From contig DATBHG010000063.1 of NCBI GenBank assembly GCA_036557665.1, positions 62,001-126,000 on the forward strand: 64,000 nt of DNA, read 5' to 3'. The stretch comes from VAZQ01 sp036557665. Its GTDB lineage: Bacteria; Pseudomonadota; Alphaproteobacteria; Rhizobiales; Xanthobacteraceae. This document shows, piece after piece, positions 9,534-19,100 of the stretch. Position 1 is the first letter of the stretch. Every line of letters begins with the position of its first letter. A program made the translations under genes and the position numbers. The notes below the pieces were generated by a model. It was not told the DNA's origin. It made no database searches and saw only the letters and a list, made by a program, of their open reading frames with translations.

Positions 9534-9568
9534 GTAATCCACGGGCAGCGTGAAAGCACGAGCCGCCT
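9534..9568. repeat. Dispersed intergenic repeat, copy B
   Basis: Near-copy of the element at 5835-5868 (GTAATCCACGG, then GCGTGAA and GCACGA), located in the gap between the YejA-type gene and ppk2. Upstream in the same gap lie short GTAACA-containing half-repeats at about 9457-9477. Confidence 0.5.
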
Positions 9569-9622
9569 CCGAATAAAACGGGGGCGGCCGAAGCCCAGCG
9601 GCCCACACGGCGGAGATCGGGC

Positions 9623-10501
9623 GTGAACTACAGCAAGAAATTCATCGTCGAGCCGGGCAGCAAGGTCCGACTGTCGAAAATCGATCCTTCGTATACCGGC
9701 AAGCACGAAACCCACGAGAGCGCGAATCCCGAGATCCAGGACTACGTCGAGCGCATGGGGAGGCTGCAGTACCTCCTTTATGCCGACGCCAGCCAATCCC
9801 TGTTGGTCGTCCTGCAAGCGCTCGATGCCGGGGGCAAGGACGGTGTCATTCGCCACGTCCTCACAGGAATGAATCCACAGGGGACCTCGGTCGTTGGATT
9901 CAAGCAACCGAGCAAGGAGGAGGCCGCTCACGATTTCCTCTGGCGCGCGCATAAGCGCGCGCCGGGAAAGGGAGAGGTCGTGGTCTTCAACAGATCCTAT
10001 TACGAGGACGTGCTGATCGTGCGCGTGCACAACCTCGTGCCGGAATCGGCATGGTCCAAACGCTTCGACTTGATAAACGATTTCGAGACGATGCTGTTGC
10101 GCAATGGCACCACCATCTTGAAATTTTACCTCCACATCAGCCCCGAGGAGCAATTGCTGCGCTTCAAGCAGCGACTGGACGATTCTTCGCGGCATTGGAA
10201 GATCAGCGAGAACGACTACTCCGAGCGCGAGCTGTGGCCGCAATACATCGAGGCCTACGAGGATGCCATTGCTTTGACGAGCACCAAGCACGCGCCTTGG
10301 TATATCATTCCGGCAAACCACAAATGGTTCCGCAACCTTGCGATATCGCAGATCATTGCCGATGCGATGGACGGGATGGGTTTGCAGCTGCCGCCCACTC
10401 GCGTGAACATTGCGGAGATCCGCCGCAGATATCATGCGGCCGAGCGCAACGCCAAGCACGGCGACAAGCGCAGGAAAAAGCCAGCCGAAAAGGTCAAATA
10501 G
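9623..10501 (+). CDS. ppk2: Polyphosphate kinase 2 family nucleotide phosphotransferase
   Basis: 292 aa. The P-loop kinase fold of PPK2 is clear: Walker A-like motif LQALDAGGKDG near residues 66-76, the lid/Arg region, and Walker B-like VVVFNRSYYEDVL near 118-130, followed by WKISENDYSERELWPQYIEA. PPK2 enzymes use polyphosphate to phosphorylate nucleoside mono- or diphosphates, regenerating ATP or GTP in the cytoplasm. The C-terminus ends in a basic tail (GDKRRKKPAEKVK). It stands alone, with a lipoprotein gene 29 bp downstream that may be transcribed with it. The PPK2 class (I, II or III) cannot be fixed by eye. Confidence 0.93.
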   Translation: MNYSKKFIVEPGSKVRLSKIDPSYTGKHETHESANPEIQDYVERMGRLQYLLYADASQSLLVVLQALDAGGKDGVIRHVLTGMNPQGTSVVGFKQPSKEEAAHDFLWRAHKRAPGKGEVVVFNRSYYEDVLIVRVHNLVPESAWSKRFDLINDFETMLLRNGTTILKFYLHISPEEQLLRFKQRLDDSSRHWKISENDYSERELWPQYIEAYEDAIALTSTKHAPWYIIPANHKWFRNLAISQIIADAMDGMGLQLPPTRVNIAEIRRRYHAAERNAKHGDKRRKKPAEKVK

Positions 10502-10530
10502 AGCACCTTGAAATGTGCAACATCCCGGGC

Positions 10531-10938
10531 ATGACGCGATTGTCGCCGGTTGCATTGCTGCTCGCGTTGGCGCTGGCGGGATGCTCATCGGACGGAGCGC
10601 CGGTCCCGGAGACGCAATACGCCGCGAAGATCGTCGGAGAATGGCAGGGCTCAGTCGGAGACGTTAAAGAGGCAATCACGTTCGTCTCCGATGGAAAGTT
10701 CGTGTCGCAAGTGCGACAGCGCGGATTCATAAGCAACACCCTCGGTCAGGGAGTTACGGGTACGATCCGTGGAACGTGGACGATTCAGGGAAAATCCATA
10801 ACCCTGAAGATCGACAGTGCCGAGGACGAGCGCGTGTTGAACAAGCAGACCATGAGCACGATCGAGGCATTCAGGCCGAACCAGCTCGTCGTCAAGAGCG
10901 ATGCGGGCGGCACCGCAACGTTCGTGCGCGTGCTTTAG
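10531..10938 (+). CDS. Small lipoprotein of unknown function
   Basis: 135 aa from the ATG at 10531, the start that gives a clean lipoprotein signal (MTRLSPVALLLALALAGC, Cys18); an alternative ATG lies at 10513. The mature part is a short beta-rich domain with KIVGEWQGSVGDVKEAITF and GTIRGTWTIQGKSITLKI, resembling the lipocalin-like or DUF-type folds of small envelope proteins. The open frame continues upstream to 10051, but that part is an out-of-frame reading of ppk2. Function unknown. Confidence 0.75.
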   Translation: MTRLSPVALLLALALAGCSSDGAPVPETQYAAKIVGEWQGSVGDVKEAITFVSDGKFVSQVRQRGFISNTLGQGVTGTIRGTWTIQGKSITLKIDSAEDERVLNKQTMSTIEAFRPNQLVVKSDAGGTATFVRVL

Positions 10939-11033
10939 ACCACCGGTTCCTATAACAGCGTGCTCCGGGGCTTGACCCGACCGTGGAAATCGCCTCATTC
11001 GCCGCATTTCCCGTCACCTGAGGAGCCCCTGGG

Positions 11034-11792
11034 ATGAAACTGGCCGACGTTCGCGCAAACGCCTTTGCAATGCCGCTTACCAATCCGGCCTACCCCAGGG
11101 GGCCGTACAAGTTTTACGATCGTGAGTTCGTCGTCATCACCTATCGCACCGATCCTGATGCGCTGCGCGCCGTTGTGCCGGAGCCGCTGGAGGTCGTGGG
11201 AGACACCGTCAACTACGAGTTCATCCGCATGCCCGACTCCACCGGATTCGGCGATTACACGGAAACCGGCCAGGTCATTCCGGTGCGATTCCGCGGGGCC
11301 GATGGCGTCACCCAGGATGGCGGCTACGTGCATGCCATGTATCTCGACGACAATTCGCCGATTGCGGGCGGCCGCGAGATCTGGGGTTTCCCGAAGAAGC
11401 TCGCCACACCGAAGATATCGCACGAGAACGAGACTATCGTCTGCACATTGCACTATGGCTCGGTGCTCTGCGTCTGCGCCACCATGGGCTACAAGCATCA
11501 CCAGATCGATCGCGAGCCCGTGCTCGAGAGCCTTGCCAAGCCGAGCTTCATGATCAAGATCATCCCGCACGTCGATTGCGGGCCGCGCGTGTGCGAGCTG
11601 GTGCGCTATTATCTGGAGGATGTCACGCTGAAGGGGGCTTGGCGTGGCCCTGCGGCCCTGCAGATGTTCGAGCACGCCCAGTGCGACGTTGCGCGACTTC
11701 CGGTACGCGAGATGGTTTCCGCCTCGCATTTCGTCACTGATCTTACCCTCGGCCTGGGCGAGGTCGTCTTCGACTACTTGAAGCAGGCCTGA
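11034..11792 (+). CDS. adc: Acetoacetate decarboxylase
   Basis: 252 aa with a GGAG-type site (GAGGAGCCCCTGGG) before the ATG. The whole chain matches the acetoacetate decarboxylase family, including the Schiff-base lysine motif GGREIWGFPKKLATP, where Lys121 is the expected catalytic residue and Lys122 its pKa-lowering neighbour. It converts acetoacetate to acetone and CO2. It is 34 bp upstream of a 3-hydroxybutyrate dehydrogenase gene on the same strand, a pairing that points to ketone-body or polyhydroxybutyrate breakdown, in which 3-hydroxybutyrate is oxidised to acetoacetate and then decarboxylated. Confidence 0.93.
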   Translation: MKLADVRANAFAMPLTNPAYPRGPYKFYDREFVVITYRTDPDALRAVVPEPLEVVGDTVNYEFIRMPDSTGFGDYTETGQVIPVRFRGADGVTQDGGYVHAMYLDDNSPIAGGREIWGFPKKLATPKISHENETIVCTLHYGSVLCVCATMGYKHHQIDREPVLESLAKPSFMIKIIPHVDCGPRVCELVRYYLEDVTLKGAWRGPAALQMFEHAQCDVARLPVREMVSASHFVTDLTLGLGEVVFDYLKQA

Positions 11793-11826
11793 CGGATCTC
11801 GCAGCACCGCAGAAAAGGAGGCGATC

Positions 11827-12609
11827 TTGGGACGGTTCGACGGACGAGTAGCCATTATCACCGGTGCCGCGAGCGGCATCGGCAAGGAGATCGCGCTGCG
11901 ACTTGCCGCCGACGGCGGCACCCCCGTCATCGCCGATCTCGACTTGAAGGCAGCGGAAGCAACTGCTGCGGAGATCAGGGCGCGCAAGGCGGATGCGTTT
12001 GCAGTCGCCATGAACGTGACGGATGAGGCGCAAGTGGAGAAGGGCGTGGCCGATACGGTGGCGAAATACGGCAAAATCGACATCCTCGTCAGCAATGCCG
12101 GCATACAGATCGTGCGGCCGCTCGTAGATTTTCCGTTTGCAGACTGGAAGCGGCTGCTTGCCATCCATCTCGACGGCGCCTTTCTCACGACCAGGGCGTG
12201 CCTTAAGCACATGTACGCCCGGAGCTACGGACGCGTCATCTACATGGGCTCGGTGCATTCCCACGAAGCTTCCAAGCTGAAGGCGGCCTACGTGACCGCC
12301 AAGCACGGCCTGCTTGGACTGTGCCGCGTGCTGGCAAAGGAAGGAGCCGAGCACAACGTGACCGCGAACGTGGTTTGCCCCGGATTCGTGCGAACGCCCC
12401 TGGTCGAAAAACAGATCCCCGAACAGGCCGCCGAGCTGGGCATCTCGGAGGCCGACGTCGTGCGCAATGTGATGTTGAAGGACACGGTGGATGGCGAGTT
12501 CACGACCACCGACGATGTCGCCGATGCCGTGTTGTTCTTTGCCGCCGCGAAGAGCAATGTGATGACCGGCCAGTCGCTGGTCGTGAGCCACGGCTGGTAC
12601 ATGCAGTAG
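11827..12609 (+). CDS. bdhA: 3-Hydroxybutyrate dehydrogenase (SDR family)
   Basis: 260 aa from a TTG at 11827, chosen because AAAAGGAGG lies six bases upstream. Classical short-chain dehydrogenase motifs are present: TGAASGIG (12-19) for NAD(P), SNAG at 89-92, and catalytic Ser142, Tyr155 and Lys159 in YVTAK. The segments VVCPGFVRTPLVEKQIPEQA and SGQ/TGQSLVVSHGWYMQ-like ending match D-3-hydroxybutyrate dehydrogenases, which oxidise 3-hydroxybutyrate to acetoacetate with NAD+. It follows adc closely, so the two products probably work in sequence. The exact substrate is inferred from family resemblance. Confidence 0.88.
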   Translation: MGRFDGRVAIITGAASGIGKEIALRLAADGGTPVIADLDLKAAEATAAEIRARKADAFAVAMNVTDEAQVEKGVADTVAKYGKIDILVSNAGIQIVRPLVDFPFADWKRLLAIHLDGAFLTTRACLKHMYARSYGRVIYMGSVHSHEASKLKAAYVTAKHGLLGLCRVLAKEGAEHNVTANVVCPGFVRTPLVEKQIPEQAAELGISEADVVRNVMLKDTVDGEFTTTDDVADAVLFFAAAKSNVMTGQSLVVSHGWYMQ

Positions 12610-13166
12610 GACGGCTGACTTATTCGTAGAGCAAAGGCGCGGACGTCGTCCTGAGCCGCACGTGCCCGCTTGCGGGCGCGCCCGTCGAAGGATTGCTCGC
12701 CGTGCCTACGACGTTTTCCCGACACCGCTACGCGCGTGGGCTTGCGGAACAGCTGTGGTCTAACATCACTGGGACGTGCTGTAGCTTCTTTGAGTCTTTG
12801 CACGCAGCCCTTGAACGTCGCTCAGATTTGCTTGATGTCCCGCGTCCACGCGGGCTGCATACGCGCTCTGCATTCATATCGAATCATAGCATCTATCGAG
12901 ATTCTCTCTTCGCCCACGCACTACCATTTGTGCACCATCATTTGTTGACGGCCTGGCGCTTTCTGTTTAAGCTCATCTGATCTGTCGCAACCGGCAATGC
13001 TCGCGAGCTAAAACAAGCCGAGTTCAGCTCGCTTGGTGGTTGCGTGCTGCACCCGAGAGCCGTTGGTATCAGAGTGCGGCGGCGACTCCAAACCTGCACT
13101 GCATGAGTTCCGGCCGATTGTCGATCCGAGCAGGTCGCGCACGAGCGATCTGCGAGGAGGCAGGCC
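12610..13166. other. Intergenic region upstream of the Tc toxin locus
   Basis: A 557 bp gap with no convincing gene; the short frames are unrelated to any family I know. At 12664-12677 GCCCGC-TT-GCGGGC makes a tight hairpin within a repeat-like CCTGAGCCGCACGTG... context. From about 12860 to 12985 the DNA is noticeably AT-richer than its surroundings, which suits a promoter or a regulatory protein site. The TcBC ribosome binding site GGAGG is at 13156-13160. Confidence 0.6.
12945..12973 (+). promoter_or_regulatory. Candidate promoter for the Tc locus
   Basis: TTGACG (12945-12950) is a good -35-like hexamer in the AT-rich block. Seventeen bases later TAAGCT is a weak -10-like hexamer (three of six consensus matches). 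It lies about 190 bp before the TcBC start. Supported only by eye; the -10 match is poor. Confidence 0.25.
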
Positions 13167-16100
13167 ATGCTGGACCGACCGTCGAGGCAATCTGACAGGC
13201 CTCAACCTGCTCAGGACAGATTTGCGTTAACCGCTCCGCAACCTAGCCTGCCCAAAGGCGGCGGCAGCATCCGCGGCATCGGCGAGAAGCTCACGGCAAA
13301 CCCGGTAACCGGCACCGGCACGATGGCCGTGCCGATCTTCACATCGCCCGGCCGCTCGGGCTTCGGACCGGAGCTTTCGCTCGCCTACGATTCCAACTCC
13401 GGCAACGGGCCGTTCGGATTGGGCTGGCAGCTCTCGCTGCCGGCCATCACGCGGAAAACCGACAAGGGCCTGCCTCAATACGACGACTCGCAGGAGTCCG
13501 ACGTATTCATCCTCTCAGGCGCCGAGGACCTGGCTCCGCTGCTCACACAAAATGGCGACGACTGGGTGCGTGCCGCGCCGCGAACGAGAAGTCTCTACAA
13601 CAAACAGTATACGGTTACATCGTACCGTCCACGCATCGAAGGCCTGTTCGCTCGCATCGAGCGATGGATGAACCTGGCTGACCCGCAGGATACGTTCTGG
13701 CGCTCCATCTCGCCGAACAACGTCACCAGCTGGTACGGTGCAAGCGCCGAGAGCCGAATTTTCAATCCGCTCGATCCCACGAGGATCTTCGCCTGGCTCA
13801 TCTGCGCGACCTACGACGACAAGGGAAACGTCGTAAGCTATCGCTACAAGCCGGAGGACTCCGTCAACGTCGATCTGGCGCAAGTCCATGAGCGAAACCG
13901 GAGCGACGTCACCCGCTCGGCCAATCGCTACATCAAACAAATTCTCTACGGCAACCGTGCTCCCTATTTCCCCGACCTCGGCTCGGCACAACCCACCGCG
14001 CTGCCGTCCGATTGGTGCTTCGAAGTCGTTTTTGACTACGGGGAGCACGACGCCGCAGCTCCACTGCCGGACACCGAGGCCCAGGGATGGCCTGCGCGCC
14101 ACGATCCGTTCTCGTCATACCGCTCCACGTTCGAGGTGCGAGCCTACCGGCGTTGCCAGCGCGCGCTCATGTTTCATCACTTCCCCGATGAAACCGAGAT
14201 CGGGATGAACTGCCTCGTCCGCTCGACCGACTTCACGTATTCGGACCCCCCTGCCGATCCCCTCGATCCCGTGTATTCGTTTCTGATCGCAGCGTCGCAA
14301 ACGGGCTATCGTCGCAGCGCGGGGGCCTATCTCTCCAAGTCGCTGCCGCCCGTCACCTTCGACTATGCGCTGCCGAGCATCGACGGGACAGTGCGCGACG
14401 TCGATCCCGCCAGCATGTGGAATCTTCCATGCGGGCTCGATGACGACCGCTACCGATGGGTCGATCTCAATGGCGAGGGAGCATCGGGAATCCTGACCCA
14501 GCAGGGCGGCGCATGGTTCTACAAACCGAATTGGAGTCCCGCCAATCTCGACATCGAGAATGGCGAGCAAAGGACGCTGGCGCGCTTTGGTCCGATCGAG
14601 CCGATCCCTACCCAGCCTGCGCTTGCGTTGCGCGAAACCAGCCGGCAACAGCTGCTCGATCTGGCCGGAGACGGCCATCTCGATCTCGTGGAATACGGCG
14701 CTCCTATGCCCGGCTTCTACGAGCGCACCGGCGACGACGGCTGGGAATCGTTCACGCCGTTCTCGCAGCTTCCCGCGCTCGACTGGAAGAACCCCAATCT
14801 CAAGCTCATCGACGTCACCGGCGACGGTTTCCCGGACCTCCTGATCAGCGAGGATAACGCGTTCTGGTGGCATGCATCGCTGGCGAAGGCCGGCTTCGCA
14901 TCAGCACAGCGGATACCACAGGCGTCAGACGAGGAGAAAGGACCGAAGCTGCTGTTCGCCGACGGCTCCGAATCGATCTTTCTGGCCGATATGTCCGGCG
15001 ATGGATTGACCGACATCGTGCGCATCCGCAATGGCGAGGTGTGCTACTGGCCGAACGTGGGCTACGGCCATTTCGGTGCCAAGGTGACGATGGACCGAGC
15101 CCCGCGGTTCGAGGCTGCCGACCTGTTCGACGGCAAGCAGATCAGGCTTGCCGATGTCGACGGCTCCGGCACGATCGACATCATCTATCTCTCCCGCGCG
15201 GGCGTGCAGGTCTATTTCAACGACTCCGGCAACGCGTGGTCGGGACGGGTCGCCGTGACTGCCTTTCCGGCGATCGACAACTCGGTATCTATTGCCGCTC
15301 TCGACTTGCTCGGCACCGGCACGGCCTGCCTGGTCTGGTCCTCTCCAGCGCCGGGCAACGAGCGCCGGCCGATGCGATACATCGATCTGATGGGCGGCAA
15401 CAAGCCGCACCTGCTGATCAAGGCGGCCAACAATCTCGGCGCCGAGACGCGTATCGAGTACGCGCCCTCTACCAAGTTCTATGTCGCCGACAAGCTTGCG
15501 GGCACGCCCTGGGTGACGCGCATTCCGTTCCCGGTGCACGTGGTCGAGCGCGTGCAGACATTCGACTGGATCAGCCGCAACTTCTTCGTCACGCGATATG
15601 CCTACCACCACGGCTATTACGATGGCGTGGAGCGCGAGTTCCGCGGCTTCGGCATGGTGGAGCAATGGGATACGGAGGAGTTTGCGACGCTGACGGAGCG
15701 CGCGGATTTTCCGCCAACCAATGTCGACGAGGCCTCGCACGTGCCGCCCGTGTGGACCAAGACCTGGTTCCACACCGGCGCCTACGTCGCGGAGGCACGC
15801 ATCTCGAAGCTGTTTGCACACGAGTACTATCGCGAAGGCGATGGCTCGGATGCAAGCTCCGGCTTGAGCGATGTCCAGCTCCAGGCGATGTCGCTCGTCG
15901 ATACGGTGCTGCCGGCGACGCTGCTGCTGCCGGATGGAACGCGCGCGTCCCGCGCCTTGAGCGCCGACGAAGCGCGCGAGGCGAGCCGCGCGCTGAAAGG
16001 CGCAATGCTCCACCAGGAGACCTATGCGCTCGACGGCACCGACGCGTCCGCGCGCCCGTACGTCGTATCCGATCGTAACTACACCATCGAGGCCTTGCAG

Positions 16101-19100
16101 CCGCAGGGGCCCAATCGTCACGCCGTGTTCTTCACCCATGCGCGCGAGACAATCGATTTTCACTACGAGCGTATGCTGTACGACGTCGCGGGGCGCAGGC
16201 TTGCCGATCCGCGCGTGAGCCATGCGATGACGCTCGACGTCGACCCCTTCGGCAACGTGCTGCGCGCCGTCGCCATCGGCTATGGACGGTGCCACCCCGA
16301 CCCGGCGCTCTCGCCTGCCGACCAGAGCGAGCAGGCGCGGCTGTGCATCACCGCCACGCTAACACAGTACACTTCACCCATCCTGCAAGACGACGTGCAC
16401 CGCTTGCCGCTTGCTGCGCAAGTTCAGAGCTATGAGCTCCTGCGGTGCACCACGCAGTCGAGCGAGCCCGATGTCACCAATCTCTTCCGCTTCGAAGAGA
16501 TGGCTGCTCTTCTCGCGCAGGCGGGCGATGGCAGCCACGATCTGCCTTACGAGGACTGGCAGGGGCAAGGCGCGACACAGAACCAGCCGTACCGGCGGCT
16601 GATAGAACGCGTGCGCACGCTCTATCGCCGGGACGACTTGAGCGGGCCCCTGCCCGTCGGACAGATGGATACGCTTGCACTGCCGTATGAGAGCTACAAA
16701 CAAGCCTTCACGCCCGGGCTGCTGATCGCCGTCTACGGGAGCAAGATCGGCGCCGCCGAGCTCGCCACCGCGTTGCAGAACGAAGGGCGATACCGCGACC
16801 TCGACGGCGACGGCTCGTACTGGATTTGCTCCGGCCGCCTGTTCTTCTCGCCCGATCTCAATGCGCCCGATCCAGCTTTCGCGCGCAGTCATTTCTTTTT
16901 GGCGCAAGGCCTGCAGGACCCGTTCGGGAATGCAACGCGGCTTGCTTATGACACGCCTAACAGCCTGCTGACGACGAGCATTCAAGACGCGCTCGATAAT
17001 GTCACCAGCGTCCAGAACGACTACCGCGTGCTGCAACCGAGCCAGCTCACCGACCCTAACGGCAACCGCTCCGCCGCGGCTTTCGATGCGCTCGGGCTGG
17101 TCGTGGGCACGGCGGTCATGGGCAAGACCAGCGAGAGCCTCGGCGATTCCCTGGCCGGTTTCGTCGCTGACGCGACGCAAGCGCAGATCGACGGCTTCTT
17201 CGGTGCGGACGATCCGCACTCGACGGCGGACCTGCTGCTCGGCGCCGCGACCACCAGAATCGTGTACGACCGCGACCGCTTCGCAACGACCCGAGCCGCA
17301 AATCCGACCGACCCCAGCCAATGGGAGCCGGCATTCGCCGCGACGATTGCGCGCGAAATCCACGTCAGCGATCTCGCTGCGAGCCAGCAGAGCCCGCTGC
17401 AAATCAGCTTCTCCTACTCCGATGGGTTCGGACGCGAGATCCAGAAGAAGCTGCAAGCGGAGCCGGAAACGTCCGGAGCGCCACTGCGCTGGATCGGCAC
17501 CGGATGGACGATCTTCAACAACAAGGGCAAGCCGGTCCGCCAGTACGAGCCGTTCTTCAGCGCGTTGCCGCAGCGGCCGCATCGGTTCGAGTTCGGCATG
17601 GCGGTAGGCGTAAGCCCTATCCTGTTTTACGACCCGGTCGAGCGAATCGTGGCGACGCTCCATCCGGATCACAGCTGGGAGAAGGTCGTCTTCGATCCCT
17701 GGCAGCAAGCAGCCTGGGACGGCAATGACACGGTGCTGATTGCCGATCCCAAGTCCGATGCCGATGTCGGCGATTTCTTCCAGCGACTGAGTGAATCCGA
17801 ATATCTCCCCACATGGTACGGGCAACGACAAACCGGGCCGCCCGAAGCACAGGACGCCGCCGCCAAGGCCGCCATGCATGCGGGAACGCCTTCGCTAACC
17901 CATGCCGACGCGCTCGGCCGCGCATTTCTCAGCGTCGCTCATAACCGATTCAAATCGACCAATGCGGCTACCGGCGACCCGCCTGTGGAGGAGCTCTACA
18001 CCAGCCGGACCGTCCTCGACATCGAAGCTAACGAGCGTGCGGTGATCGATGCGCTGGATCGGGTTGTGATGCGCTACGACTATGACCTGCTCGGTCACCG
18101 CATTCATCAGTCCAGCATGGAGGCAGGCGAACGCTGGGCGTTGATGGATGTCGCGGAAAAACCGATCTACACCTGGGACAGTCGCGACCACCAATTCGTC
18201 AGGATCTACGATGCTTTGCAGCGACCGACCGATACCTTCCTGAGCGAGGCAGCAGGACCGAGGCTTCTCATCGGTCGAACTGTCTACGGCGAAGGCCTCA
18301 CAGATCCACAAGCGAAAAATCAACGCGACAGGCCCGTTCAACTATTCGATCAGGCCGGGCTCCTCACAACCGAGGAGTACGACTTCAAGGGCAATCCGCT
18401 GGCAACCCGGCGCCAGCTGGCGCAGGCATACAAAACGACACTCGACTGGTCGACCGACGTGCCGCTCGAAACCGATCTCTTCACGAGCAGCACCCGATTC
18501 GACGCTCTCAACCGGCCGACCTCCGTCACTGCGCCTGACGGCAGCGTCTATCGTCCAACCTTCAATGAAGCCAACCTCATTCGGAAGGTGGACGTCAATC
18601 TCCGCGGGGCGCAGGCTGCGACCTCTTTCGTCGTCAACATCGACTACAATGCCAAGGGTCAACGCCTGATCATCGCATACGGCAACAATGTCAAGAGCGA
18701 ATACGCCTACGATCCCTCAACCTTTCGCCTGATATCGCTCAACACCACACGCCTGACCGACCAGGCGCTGCTGCAGGGCCTGAGCTACAGCTACGATCCG
18801 GTCGGCAATATTACGCAGATCGGGGACAACGCGCAGCAGACGATCTATTTCAACAATCAGGTTGTCGCGCCCAGCAACGACTATACGTACGACGCGATCT
18901 ATCGCCTGATCAACGCTGCCGGGCGCGAGCAGATCGGTCAGGTCTCGCAACCGCAGACCACCTGGGACGATCGATACCGCGTGCGCCTGCCGCAGCCCGG
19001 CGACGGCCAGGCGATGCGCCGCTACGCGGAATCGTATGCGTACGATCCGGCCGGAAACATCTTGCAACTGATTCATCAGGCAGCGAACGGGAGCTGGACG

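Noticed and set aside
10051..10530. Upstream part of the small lipoprotein frame
   Set aside because: It overlaps ppk2 in another frame; only the part from 10531 has a lipoprotein signal.
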